Assembly (NCBI GenBank): GCA_038040395.1
Contig: JBBPIJ010000010.1
Span: 27,675 to 91,674, forward strand
DNA length: 64,000 nt
Direction of reading: 5' to 3'
From: VAXT01 sp038040395
GTDB taxonomy: Bacteria; Actinomycetota; Thermoleophilia; Gaiellales; Gaiellaceae
Shown: piece after piece, positions 49,968-58,835 of the stretch
Layout of the letters: each line of letters begins with the position of its first letter
Position numbering within the stretch: the stretch's first letter is position 1
The notes under the pieces: model-generated
Seen by the model: only the letters and a program-made list of their open reading frames with translations
Told to the model about the DNA's origin: nothing
Database searches by the model: none
Made by a program: the position numbers and the translations under genes

Positions 49968-51209
49968 TTACGCGAATGGCTTCAGAAGGCGTTGCGAAAC
50001 GCTTGACCAGCTCCAGCGCGTGACGACCGCGCGCCTTGCGGCCTCGGCCAACGTCGCTCGCTCCCTAGGCTCCAGGGCGAGAATCTGCCGGAGCGTCGAC
50101 GCAAGCTCGCGTGCATCGCCGCTCGCGAAGCTCGTGAGGTCGCGATACGCCGCCGGATACTCCTCCGCGACCCCCGCCGCGATCTCCGCGAGGCCCGAGT
50201 GGTTCGCGACGAGCGGCAAGGAGCCTGCCGCAGCCGCCTCCGCCGCAACCATGCCGAAGGCCTCGGGGAAGATCGAGGGCACGACGGTCACGTCGGTGAG
50301 CGGGATCAGGTGGGCTAGATGGCGGTGCTCGAGCGGGCCGGTGAAGAGGGTCCGGTCGGGCGCCAGCGCCTCGAGCTTAACGCGGTAGTCGCCGAAGCCG
50401 ACGATGACCGCGCGTGCGTCCACTTCACGAAGTGCCTCGAGGAGGACGTGGACGCCCTTGTTGTGCAGGAGCTTGCCGAAGTAGAGGACCGTCGGCTCGT
50501 CGGTGGAGAGAAAGGCCTCGAGCCGCTCGGCGTTTCCCTCGTCCGGCAGGCGCTCGTTCGCGTTGCCCGGGTTGGGCGGGTCGGCGCGGCTCTCCTCCAG
50601 CAGGCTCTGGAGAGCGGCGTCCCGGGGAACGGGCACGAACTCGTCGACGTCGACACCCGGCGGCACGACGTGAACCCGGTCGACGTGACAGACGACCTCC
50701 TCCAGAACGGTGCGGATGTGCTCGGAGCCGACGAAGACCGCCTCCGCGCCGGAGAGCGCCTCCTTCCCCCACGCCGAGAGCTCCGGGTTGCCGCGCATCG
50801 CGTACTCGAGCTCGGAGCCGTGCGCCTTGACCGCGTAGCGCGCTCCCGTAGCGGCCGCCACCGGCCCGCCGAGGAGGACGTGGTTCGCGAAGACGAGGTC
50901 CGCGGGGAGGTGCTCGCGAACGGCTGCCGCGTTCGCCGCCACGTACCGCTCGCGCTCGGCCGCGGTCAGGTCTGGAAGAAGCCGCACGTCGAACCCGGTA
51001 TAGCGATCGAGCACGAAGACCGGCAGGGGGCCGTCGATATCGGGCCGCACGACCTCCGCACCGCCCACGTCGTATTGCCCAGGGCTCGGCTCCTGGGAGA
51101 AGACGACGACCTCGTGCCCGGCGTGGCTCCACTCTCGCGCGAGCGCGCGTGTGTACACGTTTGAGCCGGTTCCTCCCAGCAGATAGCCGTGCCAGAAGAG
51201 GATCCTCAA
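49968..51209 (-). CDS. GT-B glycosyltransferase (family 4 like)
   Basis: 413 aa. Rossmann-like N-domain beginning MRILFWHGYLLGGTGSNVYT (GT4 Gly-rich loop), HGSELEYAMRGN acceptor side, linker PPGVDVDEFVPVPR, then C-domain VLYFGKLLHNKGVHVLLEAL, VVPSIFPEAFGMVAAEAAAA (EX7E nucleotide-sugar motif E-A-F-G-x4-E). Uses a nucleotide sugar. Ends 10 bp before the ligase gene on the same strand. Confidence 0.9.
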   Translation of the reverse strand: MRILFWHGYLLGGTGSNVYTRALAREWSHAGHEVVVFSQEPSPGQYDVGGAEVVRPDIDGPLPVFVLDRYTGFDVRLLPDLTAAERERYVAANAAAVREHLPADLVFANHVLLGGPVAAATGARYAVKAHGSELEYAMRGNPELSAWGKEALSGAEAVFVGSEHIRTVLEEVVCHVDRVHVVPPGVDVDEFVPVPRDAALQSLLEESRADPPNPGNANERLPDEGNAERLEAFLSTDEPTVLYFGKLLHNKGVHVLLEALREVDARAVIVGFGDYRVKLEALAPDRTLFTGPLEHRHLAHLIPLTDVTVVPSIFPEAFGMVAAEAAAAGSLPLVANHSGLAEIAAGVAEEYPAAYRDLTSFASGDARELASTLRQILALEPRERATLAEAARRAVVTRWSWSSVSQRLLKPFA

Positions 51210-51380
51210 TTTTCTCGTCCCGCGGTCACCAGGGCATCTTCACCAGTTCGAGGGAGCAGCGCCGACAAGCGCGACCGGCTCAAAGGCTGCGAGCGAGTCC
51301 GCTTCCACTAGCACCTCTTCTCTCCTCCGGACCGATGCACATCGAGAGCCCTGCGAAAGCGCGGCTCTCTCTTTGGGCGA

Positions 51381-52037
51381 TTAGGTCAGGTGGAAATAGA
51401 GCGCGTACAGGAGATCGACGGCCGGGTTCGACGTGTGCACCGCGACGTCCGACGGGACGTCGAGCAGGGCCTCCGAGTAGTTGAAGATGATCTTCAAGCC
51501 CGAGTCGACGAGATCCTCGGCCGCCTGCTGTGCGCTCGTAGCCGGAACCGCGAGGACTCCGACGATGATGTTCTTGTCCCGGACGAGGTCGCTCAGCTCG
51601 CGATGGTCGCTCACCACGACGTCGCCGACGGTCCGCCCCACCTTCTCCGGATCGGTGTCGACGATCGCGGCGATGTGGATCCCGTGCTCGGCGAAGATCG
51701 GAGAGCCGACGACCGCCTCGCCGAGCCGCCCTGCGCCGACGAGCACGATGTTGTGCTGGCCCTGCGTGCGCAGGATCTTGCGGATCTCGCCGAGCAGGCT
51801 GTCGATGTTGTAGCCGACACCGCGCTTGCCGAACTTCCCGAATGCAGACAGATCGCGGCGGATCTGGGTGGCATTGATGTTCGTGTAGTCCGAGATCTCC
51901 TGCGAGGAGATCCTGCTCTTGCCCATCTTCTTCGCCTGGGTCAGGATCTGGAGATAACGGCTGAGCCGGGCCGCGACGCCGACGGTCAGTCGATCAGCAG
52001 GCGGCACCGGGCCTTGGACAGGGGTTTGTAACACCAC
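51381..52037 (-). CDS. rex: Redox-sensing repressor Rex
   Basis: 218 aa. N-terminal winged helix (RLSRYLQILTQAKKMGKSRI, YTNINATQIRRDLSAFGKFG, KRGVGYNI), then a Rossmann domain (IVLVGAGRLGEAVVGSPIF, VDTDPEKVGR) and the C-terminal domain-swap helix (PAVDLLYALYFHL). Senses NADH/NAD+ and represses respiratory and fermentative genes when NADH is low. GTG start at 52037 overlaps a TTGT-N8-ACAA palindrome. The 171 bp after its stop hold only a short GC-rich hairpin. Confidence 0.95.
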   Translation of the reverse strand: MVLQTPVQGPVPPADRLTVGVAARLSRYLQILTQAKKMGKSRISSQEISDYTNINATQIRRDLSAFGKFGKRGVGYNIDSLLGEIRKILRTQGQHNIVLVGAGRLGEAVVGSPIFAEHGIHIAAIVDTDPEKVGRTVGDVVVSDHRELSDLVRDKNIIVGVLAVPATSAQQAAEDLVDSGLKIIFNYSEALLDVPSDVAVHTSNPAVDLLYALYFHLT

Positions 52038-52041
52038 ACAA
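52026..52041. promoter_or_regulatory. Candidate Rex operator at the rex start
   Basis: TTGTAACACCACACAA is a partial match to the Rex consensus TTGTGAAN4TTCACAA: the outer TTGT/ACAA pair is kept, the inner bases are weaker. Position at the start codon fits autoregulation. Confidence 0.35.
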
Positions 52042-52094
52042 GGATTCTTACAGTTGGCGTCGCCGCTTGCGTCGGACTGTCACAAAGTCACCGC

Positions 52095-52340
52095 TCAGGA
52101 ACGAGCTTGTGCCAGCTTGCGGCGCAGTGCGTCGGGTGGCACGAAGTACGTGAACGCCTGCTCCCCGTCGATCTCGACGACCGGGATCAGCTCCCTGTAC
52201 CGTGCCTCGAGCTCCGAATCGCCGTCGATCGCGATCTCCTCGAGGTCGAAGCCGAGCTCGTCCCGTAGCGCGATGATTGTCGCTCGCGCCCGCTCGCAGA
52301 GGTGACAGCCCTCCGCGCCGTACAGGACGACTCTAGGGAT
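52095..52340 (-). CDS. Glutaredoxin-like (DUF836-type) thioredoxin-fold protein
   Basis: 81 aa if started at ATC 52340. RVVLYGAEGCHLCERARATI has the thioredoxin-fold redox pair C-H-L-C; EIAIDGDSELEARYRELIPV then VEIDGEQAFTYFV keeps the cis-Pro. There is no ATG, GTG or TTG in frame upstream within the glutamate dehydrogenase overlap, so the start may be the ATC (giving MPRVVLYG) or an internal CTG. It overlaps the end of gdhA by 8 bp. Confidence 0.7.
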   Translation of the reverse strand: MPRVVLYGAEGCHLCERARATIIALRDELGFDLEEIAIDGDSELEARYRELIPVVEIDGEQAFTYFVPPDALRRKLAQARS

Positions 52341-53607
52341 AGAGCCCGCGCGTGGTGGTCGCTTCCGAGACTCGCTGGACCGCGAGGCCGTACGCCGCCA
52401 TGCGCATGCTCGTGCCCCGGCTTTCCCGGGTCGCCCAGGTCTCGTTGAAGGCGCGCGTCGCGATGTCGTTCAGCCGCGCGTTCACCTCGTCCTCCTTCCA
52501 GAAGTACTCCTGGAGGCCCTGCACCCATTCGAAGTAGGAGACGACCACGCCGCCCGCGTTCGCGAGCACGTCCGGCAGGACGAGCACACCACGGTCCTCG
52601 AGGATCTCGTCGGCCGCAGGCGTCGTCGGCCCGTTCGCGCCCTCGCAGATGATCCTCGCCTTGATCTTGTCCGCGTTCTCGGTTGTGATCACCTGCTCGA
52701 GCGCACACGGCGCGAGCACGTCGCAGTCGAGCAGGAGGAGCTCCTCGTCCGTGATCTTCTCGGTGCCGTTCAGCCCGGCGAGAGCACCCGTCTCTTGCTT
52801 GTGAGCGATTGCCGTGTCGACGTCGATGCCGTTCGGGTTGTAGACGCCGCCAGACGAATCGGAGACCGCGATCACCGTCGCACCCTCCTCGGCGAGGAAC
52901 TTCGCGAGGAAGCTGCCCACGTTGCCGAAGCCTTCGATCACGACGCGCTGACCGGAGATCGTCGAGTCCTGCTTCCGGACGGCCTCGCGGATGCAGTAGA
53001 GCGCCCCGCGCGCCGTGGCCTCGAGCCTGCCCAGAGAGCCGCCGATGTTGAGCGGCTTCCCGGTGACGACGCCGAGCACCGAATGCCCCTTGTTCATGGA
53101 GTACGTGTCGAAGATCCACGCCATCACGTCGCCGTCGGTGCCGACGTCCGGCGCGGGAATGTCTTTCTCCGGGCCGATCTCGTTGATGATCTCCGTCGTG
53201 TAGCGGCGGGTCAGCTTCTGCAGCTCGTTCCGCGAAAGACGCTTCGGGTTGCAGGCAATCCCGCCCTTCGCACCACCGAACGGGATGTTCATCAGCGCGC
53301 ACTTCCAGGTCATCCACATCGCGAGCGACTTGACCTCGTCCAGCGTCACGTCGGGGTGGTACCGGATCCCGCCCTTCGAGGGCCCACGCGCGATGTTGTG
53401 GGTCACCCGGTAGCCCTGGAACGACTGGATCGAGCCGCTGTCCATGACGACCGGGACCGAGACGACGACGGCCTTCTTGCATTCCCTAAGGACCTCGATC
53501 AGGTTCTGGTCGATCTGGAAGACGTCGCCGACCTTGCGCAGCTGGTCCTGGGCCAGCTCGAACGGATTCTCGTGGAGATGGGAGACTGGGGCCTCGAGGG
53601 TGGTCAA
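52333..53607 (-). CDS. gdhA: Glutamate dehydrogenase
   Basis: 424 aa. Hallmarks: GYRVTHNIARGPSKGGIRYH, KCALMNIPFGGAKGGIACNP (substrate Lys), EIGPEKDIPAPDVGTDGDVM, and Rossmann VVIEGFGNVGSFLAKFLAEEG. Hexameric NAD(P)-type enzyme linking 2-oxoglutarate and ammonia. TTG start at 53607 is supported by AAGGAG 8 nt upstream. Next to Rex and a thioredoxin-like protein, which fits redox-dependent nitrogen/carbon control. Confidence 0.95.
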   Translation of the reverse strand: MTTLEAPVSHLHENPFELAQDQLRKVGDVFQIDQNLIEVLRECKKAVVVSVPVVMDSGSIQSFQGYRVTHNIARGPSKGGIRYHPDVTLDEVKSLAMWMTWKCALMNIPFGGAKGGIACNPKRLSRNELQKLTRRYTTEIINEIGPEKDIPAPDVGTDGDVMAWIFDTYSMNKGHSVLGVVTGKPLNIGGSLGRLEATARGALYCIREAVRKQDSTISGQRVVIEGFGNVGSFLAKFLAEEGATVIAVSDSSGGVYNPNGIDVDTAIAHKQETGALAGLNGTEKITDEELLLLDCDVLAPCALEQVITTENADKIKARIICEGANGPTTPAADEILEDRGVLVLPDVLANAGGVVVSYFEWVQGLQEYFWKEDEVNARLNDIATRAFNETWATRESRGTSMRMAAYGLAVQRVSEATTTRGLYP

Positions 53608-53678
53608 TCTGTCGCTCCTTGTTTTCGCTGCAAAGGGGAGAAAACCGATTCGCGGCGAGTATAAGCCGCGCCGTCGAA

Positions 53679-56261
53679 CTAGCGAATGGCGAAGACGACC
53701 GAGGCTCTCGACGGCTGCCCCCGGCCGGTCGGGTAGGCCATCAGCTCGATGCGGTAGCGGCCGGGCTCGAGCGTTTCGCCCTTCGCATCCCGGCCGGTCA
53801 GGCCGAACGCGTAGCGGCCCGGCAGGAGATCGCGCAGCTGTGCGAGCACGCCGAGTTTCTTGCCGTCCGGGCCGCGGAGCTCGAGATCGAGGCGCGCGAC
53901 CGGCTCGATCTGTCCGCCGGTCGCGATGCGCCCTGCCTGGAACGACAGCACGGCGGGCGCGTTGTCGGATGGGCTGAACGAGCTCGTCGAGAGCTTGAGG
54001 GATTCGAGCAGCGCGTCGCGACGCGGTCGGAAGGTGACGAGCCAGGGGACGCGGATCGATGCGCTGCCCTCTGGCCGCACGGTGAACATGCCCTCGCTGG
54101 GAGGCCCGGCGGCGGTCAACGAGCGGACGGCGACGTAGACCTGGGCGATCCCGCCCGAGGGGATCCGCATGCGGGCAGGCGCGAAGGCGAAGACAAGGCC
54201 CCTGGCGCCGCCGTTGTCACGCTCGTCGCCCAGGATGGAGAGCCTGAGCGGCCGCGACGAGAGATTGCGCAGCAGGAGCTTGCGGGTGGCGTGCCAGCCG
54301 GCCCCGCTTGCGCGGCCGAAGCTCATGGTCGTCGGAAGTGCGGCCGCCTCGCCGGCGCGCGCCGCGCCGAGGTCGAGCAGGCCTGCGCCCTGGGCCGCGA
54401 CCGATTCGCGCGCGAGCGGCTTCGCCGAGCCTGCGAGCAGTCCCTTCAGCGCGGAAGCGTCGAGCTCCGGCCTCGACTGTGCGAGCAGCGCCGCCGCACT
54501 CGCCACGACAGCCGCCGCTCCGCTCGAGCCATTCAGGCTGGAGTAGCGCGCGGTGCCGTCTTCGGCCTTGCCCGGATCGGCCGTGAGGAGGCTCACTCCG
54601 GGCGCGACGAGGTCGGGCTTGACGAAGCCGTCGAACGCGAGACCGCGGGACGAGAACGGCGCTACCCGTCCTTCGACCCTGCTCGTCTCGCCCCGGACCA
54701 TGCCGATCGAGATGAGGGGCTGCTTGCCCGAGCGGAACGCGTCGAGCACCGACCGTCCGACCCAGCCGGGAACGGTGACGACCGGAACGGTCACTTCCTC
54801 GTCGATCCCGATGCCGCCGCCCGGAAGCGCGTCGCCGTAGACGACGACGAGCCTCGCCCCCGCCTTGACCGCCTGGGCTGCCGCGTATGCCGGGTCGGCC
54901 CCCGCCGGGACGAACGCCGCGCGCCCGGCGACATAGCTGAAGCCTTGCCCGTCGAAGAAGTCGCCGAGTCGCGGAGGCGTTCCGTCGCGGACGGCGGCTG
55001 GCTCGAGCCTGGGAGTGCCGAGCCTGAGGAAGAGCTTGCCGTGCGGAGCGACGGCTCCGACCAGGGGCACGCGCCGGTTGAAGAACACGCCGAGCCCCGC
55101 GCGGATCACGACTTGGACGGATACCGAGGACTCGCGGAGGTCGGCCGCGCCCACCGTGAGCGCAGCGCGGGAGCCGCCCGGCCCGGAGATGCTGCCGTAG
55201 CCCGGCCCCGCAACCCCGTCGTTCCCGGCCGGGGCGACGACGAGCGTGTCGAGCCGCAGGGCGCCGGCGACAGCACGGGCGGAGGGGCTGTCCGCGAATG
55301 CCGCGAAGGGCTCCGCCACGCCCACGAGCGCGACCCTTGCCGCGTCGAGGGAGACCCCGTCCGCGTTCGGGTCAACGGCGCGCTCGAGGCCGGCGACGAG
55401 CTGGTCCGTTCGACCGAATACCGCCCAGCGCCCCCCCGCCTCGCGCTGCCAACCGGCGACGCGGATCGGGAGGACGGTCGCGCCCCGAGCGATCCCCTTC
55501 AGCCCGGCAGGCCCTTGCGAGCCGACCATGAGCCCCGCCAACTGGGTCCCGTGACGCTCGAAGCGAGTCGGGTCCTCAGGGCTCGCGTTCGCGGCGGGAT
55601 CACTGTCGGAGTCGACGACGTCGTATCCGTCGGCGATGTGGCCGAGGAGGTACGGGTGCTTCGACTCGACCCCGGTGTCGAGCAGTGCGATCGTCACGCC
55701 GCGCCCGTCAAAGCCGGGTAGGACGACATCTGCCTGTGCGCCGGCACCCGCAGCAAGCCTCGCTTCCTCGATCATCGTGGACGACGTCGAGGCCGGATAC
55801 GCGATGCGCACGGGATAGACGCCGGCGACCTCCGGCGCCTGCTCGAGCAACGCCACGGCACGGGGATCGAGTGGCGCGGAAAAACCGGTCATGACGCGCG
55901 CATAGCGGTGCTCGGGCTTGATCCTCACGCCCTCCTGCGCAAGCCGGGCGATGAGCAGGTTGTCCGCGGCGAACGCCGCTGCCGTCCAGCGCCGCTGCTC
56001 GGCCTCGGTCGCCGTTCCGCCGGCGGACGCGACGCGATCTGCGAGAGATGGGCTGTTCAGGACGACGATGACCCGCTGCCCGATTGCGACCTGCTGTCGC
56101 GGCGTGCCGACGAGGCCTCGCCACGCCGATGCGGCAGCGTGGACGCTCTCGTGGCTCGCCCCCCCGGCCCCCGCAGCGACGGAGAGCAGCGTGGCGGCCA
56201 GCGCCAGAGCGCCGAGCACGCAGAGCTCCGGGGCCTCACGCCGCCGTAGACGCATACGCAT
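53679..56261 (-). CDS. Subtilisin-like serine protease (S8), exported, with PA-type insert
   Basis: About 860 aa from ATG 56261. Signal peptide (CVLGALALAATLLSVAAGAG). Pro-region-like segment with QRVIVVLNSPSLADRV; catalytic Asp in VTIALLDTGVESKHPYLL, His in FERHGTQLAGLMVGS, Asn region VVAPAGNDGVAGPG, Ser in SSLNGSSGAAAVVASA. Between His/Asn and Ser lies a PA-like insert (TPPRLGDFFDGQGFSYVAGR, AAFVPAGADP). C-terminal 200 residues are beta-sandwich (fn3-like). No anchor visible. Overlaps the tsaD end by 26 bp. Degrades extracellular protein. Confidence 0.88.
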   Translation of the reverse strand: MRMRLRRREAPELCVLGALALAATLLSVAAGAGGASHESVHAAASAWRGLVGTPRQQVAIGQRVIVVLNSPSLADRVASAGGTATEAEQRRWTAAAFAADNLLIARLAQEGVRIKPEHRYARVMTGFSAPLDPRAVALLEQAPEVAGVYPVRIAYPASTSSTMIEEARLAAGAGAQADVVLPGFDGRGVTIALLDTGVESKHPYLLGHIADGYDVVDSDSDPAANASPEDPTRFERHGTQLAGLMVGSQGPAGLKGIARGATVLPIRVAGWQREAGGRWAVFGRTDQLVAGLERAVDPNADGVSLDAARVALVGVAEPFAAFADSPSARAVAGALRLDTLVVAPAGNDGVAGPGYGSISGPGGSRAALTVGAADLRESSVSVQVVIRAGLGVFFNRRVPLVGAVAPHGKLFLRLGTPRLEPAAVRDGTPPRLGDFFDGQGFSYVAGRAAFVPAGADPAYAAAQAVKAGARLVVVYGDALPGGGIGIDEEVTVPVVTVPGWVGRSVLDAFRSGKQPLISIGMVRGETSRVEGRVAPFSSRGLAFDGFVKPDLVAPGVSLLTADPGKAEDGTARYSSLNGSSGAAAVVASAAALLAQSRPELDASALKGLLAGSAKPLARESVAAQGAGLLDLGAARAGEAAALPTTMSFGRASGAGWHATRKLLLRNLSSRPLRLSILGDERDNGGARGLVFAFAPARMRIPSGGIAQVYVAVRSLTAAGPPSEGMFTVRPEGSASIRVPWLVTFRPRRDALLESLKLSTSSFSPSDNAPAVLSFQAGRIATGGQIEPVARLDLELRGPDGKKLGVLAQLRDLLPGRYAFGLTGRDAKGETLEPGRYRIELMAYPTGRGQPSRASVVFAIR

Positions 56262-57204
56262 CCAGTGCAAGATAACGAGCGAAGGGGATCTCCTCGACAT
56301 ACCGAGCGGCCGACGCGATCATCGCGGCGTTGTCGGTGCAGAGAGGAAGCGGCGCAAGGGCGGCGCCCGGAAGCGAGGCGCGCAGCTCGGAGTTGGCGGC
56401 AACACCGCCGACGACCGCGACCTGCTCAGCGCCCAACTGCTCGGCTGCAGCGGCCGTCCGCTCCGCGAGCGCCCGGACGATTGCCCGCTGGTAGGAGGCG
56501 GCGAGGTCGGACCGGCGGCGCTCGAGCTCGTCTGCGGGAAGCTCGCGGACCTTGTAGAGCAGCGCCGTCTTCAGCCCGGAGAACGAGAAGTCGAGGCCGG
56601 GCACGCGTGCGACAGGGAACGCGAAGGCCTCCGGATCGCCCTCGCGCGCGAGCCGGTCGATCTCTGCACCACCGGGGTAGCCGAGGCCGAGCAGGCGAGC
56701 GCCCTTGTCGAAGGCCTCGCCGGCCGCGTCGTCGAGGGTGGTGCCGACGATGCGGTAGCCGCCGTGATCCGCGACGTCGAGCAGGAGCGTGTGGCCGCCG
56801 CTTGCGAGCAGGCAGAGGAACGGCGGCTCGACGGGATCGGGCTGGAGGTACAGCGAGGCGACGTGGCCGTGCAGATGGTCGACCGGAACGAGCGGCAGTT
56901 GACGTGCCCAGGCGAGCGACTTGGCCGCGGACAGGCCGACCAGGAGCGCGCCGATCAGGCCGGGGCCCCGCGTGACGGCGATCCGCTCGACGTCGTCGAG
57001 ACTTGCCTGCGCGTCCCCGAGCGCCTCGCGGACGACCGGCGTCACGAGCTCGAGGTGCCGGCGCGACGCGACCTCGGGGACGACGCCTCCGTAGCGCGCG
57101 TGGAGATCGGCCTGTGAGGAGACGACGTTCGCGAGGATCTCGCCGCCCTCGGTGACGAGCGCCGCGGCGGTCTCGTCACACGAGGTCTCGAGTCCGAGGA
57201 TCAA
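56236..57204 (-). CDS. tsaD: tRNA N6-threonylcarbamoyladenosine transferase TsaD
   Basis: 322 aa. ILGLETSCDETAAALVTEGG, then VPEVASRRHLELVTPVV, metal-binding HLHGHVASLYL, GGHTLLLDVADHG, LGYPGGAEIDRLA, FSFSGLKTALLY, VVGGVAANSELR. Transfers threonylcarbamoyl to A37 of ANN-decoding tRNAs with TsaB and TsaE. TTG start at 57204 is the ancestral TTGA overlap with rimI; the insertion at 57231-57354 now separates them. Confidence 0.95.
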   Translation of the reverse strand: MILGLETSCDETAAALVTEGGEILANVVSSQADLHARYGGVVPEVASRRHLELVTPVVREALGDAQASLDDVERIAVTRGPGLIGALLVGLSAAKSLAWARQLPLVPVDHLHGHVASLYLQPDPVEPPFLCLLASGGHTLLLDVADHGGYRIVGTTLDDAAGEAFDKGARLLGLGYPGGAEIDRLAREGDPEAFAFPVARVPGLDFSFSGLKTALLYKVRELPADELERRRSDLAASYQRAIVRALAERTAAAAEQLGAEQVAVVGGVAANSELRASLPGAALAPLPLCTDNAAMIASAARYVEEIPFARYLALDAYASTAA

Positions 57205-57385
57205 GCCGACGCCTGTTCCAGTGCCGGGTCGAGCACGGGGGAACCCATGGTTCCCCCGTGAGCCCCCTCCTTTACCGACCACGGAGTCCGACAATCATTG
57301 GGCTCCCGCCGGGCCAAGCCCGGCTCCGCCGACAACTGACCCTCGCGTTCCAACATCAAGCGCTCGCCTGTTCCCGTGCCGGGTC
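57200..57385. repeat. 155-bp insertion between rimI and tsaD flanked by 31-bp direct repeats
   Basis: 57200-57230 and 57355-57385 are 27 of 31 identical and each encodes a rimI C-terminus (DPALEQASA and DPAREQASA) ending at TGA. The 124 bp between them contain a 12-bp stem (57234-57245 with 57249-57260) and a 7-bp stem GCCGGGC-CAA-GCCCGGC near 57308-57324 and no gene. Looks like a small palindromic element that duplicated the junction on entry. Confidence 0.65.
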
Positions 57386-57820
57386 CTTCCACATGATCAG
57401 GGCGTCTTCCCTGTTGTCGGTGTAGTAGCCGCGCCGGATCCCTCGCGCTTTGAACCCGAGCCCCTCGTACAGGCGGATCGCGGCCTCGTTCGAGACTCGC
57501 ACCTCGAGCGTGTACCCACGGCGGCCGTCGCGCGAGGTCTCCTCGAACAGGCGCTCCATCAGGCCTGTCGCGACACCACGCCGCCGGTAGGGATCCGCGA
57601 CCGCGACGTTCATCACGTGCCACGCGTCCACGTAGCGGGAGATGATCAGGTAGCCCACGAGCTCGTTCTGCTCGGCGTCGATTGCGCCGAGGCAGATCGA
57701 CGATGGCTTCGCGAGCTCGCCCGCGAACATCGAGCGCGACCACGGAGTCGGGTACGAGCTGAACTCGATCTCCTCGATCGAGTTGAGGTCGCGAAGCTTC
57801 AGCTTTCGGTACTCGATCAA
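57356..57820 (-). CDS. rimI: Ribosomal-protein-alanine acetyltransferase RimI
   Basis: 154 aa GNAT: FSSYPTPWSRSMFAGEL, VMNVAVADPYRRRGVATGLM (acetyl-CoA loop R-x-x-G-x-A/G), LEVRVSNEAAIRLYEGLGFK. N-acetylates S18 in E. coli; its role with tsaBDE is less clear but the arrangement is common. TTG start overlaps the tsaB stop (TTGA). The C-terminus encodes the duplicated DPAREQASA end. Confidence 0.92.
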   Translation of the reverse strand: MIEYRKLKLRDLNSIEEIEFSSYPTPWSRSMFAGELAKPSSICLGAIDAEQNELVGYLIISRYVDAWHVMNVAVADPYRRRGVATGLMERLFEETSRDGRRGYTLEVRVSNEAAIRLYEGLGFKARGIRRGYYTDNREDALIMWKDPAREQASA

Positions 57821-58422
57821 CGTCCGAGCACCCGGTCCGCGTCAGGCGCGCGGACATAGATCGGCTCGACGAGCTCCGCCGGCCCGAAGTCGCGCGCGAG
57901 CCGGGCATGGAGGGCCGCGCGGGGAAGGTGCAGCTCACTGTCGTCGGGCGGAACCTCCGCACCGCCCGCCTCGAGCACCTCGCGGTAGCGGACAGCACCG
58001 TCACCCACGCAAATCCGACCTTGCAACAGACTGTTGCTTAGTTCGTCAGGTCCGATCGCGACAGGTTCGCCGTCCACCAGCGTGAAGACCTCCCGGCGGC
58101 GGGCGTCGATCACAGGGAGAGCGCCGGGGGCGCCTGACGCAAGCGCGTCGAGCGTAGAGACCCCCGCCACCTTCAGGTCGAGAGCGAAGCCGAGAGCGCG
58201 CGCGGCCATGAGCCCGATGCGCAGGCTCGTGAAGCTTCCGGGGCCTGTGCCCGCGACGATGCGCCGCAACTCGGTCGGCCGCGCGTCGGCGCCGACGAGC
58301 AGGTCGTTCACATCCTCGAGCAGGCGTCCGGCCAGCCCGACGCGCTCGCCGAGCGTCCGGCCGTCCTCGACGAGCGCGCTCGTGGCCACGCTCGTGGCGG
58401 TGTCAAACGCCAGGGTCAGCAC
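57817..58422 (-). CDS. tsaB: TsaB, partner of TsaD
   Basis: 201 aa. LTLAFDTATSVATSALVEDG, AGTGPGSFTSLRIGLMAARAL (the conserved G-P-G-S/T-F motif), LPVIDARRREVFTLVDG. Inactive ASKHA-fold scaffold of the t6A complex. GTG start lies within the end of tsaE. Confidence 0.92.
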   Translation of the reverse strand: MLTLAFDTATSVATSALVEDGRTLGERVGLAGRLLEDVNDLLVGADARPTELRRIVAGTGPGSFTSLRIGLMAARALGFALDLKVAGVSTLDALASGAPGALPVIDARRREVFTLVDGEPVAIGPDELSNSLLQGRICVGDGAVRYREVLEAGGAEVPPDDSELHLPRAALHARLARDFGPAELVEPIYVRAPDADRVLGR

Positions 58423-58825
58423 TCTCGACCTCGATCGTCCTGCGGTTCCCTCCCGCATGTCGCAAGACGACGCGGAAGCGCGGCGCTGGCAACGCGTTGC
58501 CTGCTGCCTCGGGCCACTCGACGAAGCAGACGGCGCCGTCGAAATAGGGCTCGAGGTCGCCCCACTCCGCCGATGAGACGCTCTCGAACCGGTACAGGTC
58601 GAGGTGAGACACGTCCACGGCTCCACGGTACCGATGGCCGATGGTGTAAGTCGGGCTCGTCACGGGCCCCTGAACCCCGAGCGCGCGACACGCCCCGCGC
58701 ACGAACGTGGTCTTGCCCGACCCGAGCTCGCCGGAGACGGCGACCACGTCGCCGGGGCGCAACTCGGCCGCGAGCGTCTCGGCGATGGCTTCCGTCTCCT
58801 CCGGCGAGGACGACGTTTGCTCCAT
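58403..58825 (-). CDS. tsaE: TsaE, ATPase of the t6A complex
   Basis: 140 aa P-loop protein: VVAVSGELGSGKTTFVRGAC, VTSPTYTIGHRYRGAVDVSH, YRFESVSSAEWGDLEPYFDG with W...E and VCFVEWPEAA. Activates TsaB-TsaD. ATG 58825. Confidence 0.92.
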   Translation of the reverse strand: MEQTSSSPEETEAIAETLAAELRPGDVVAVSGELGSGKTTFVRGACRALGVQGPVTSPTYTIGHRYRGAVDVSHLDLYRFESVSSAEWGDLEPYFDGAVCFVEWPEAAGNALPAPRFRVVLRHAGGNRRTIEVESADPGV

Positions 58826-58835
58826 GCGGGTCAGC

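Noticed and set aside
51307..51380. GAGAGCC...GGCTCTC hairpin followed by TCTCTTT on the plus strand
   Set aside because: It resembles a plus-strand terminator, but no plus-strand gene ends there; for rex on the minus strand the T-run is on the wrong side.
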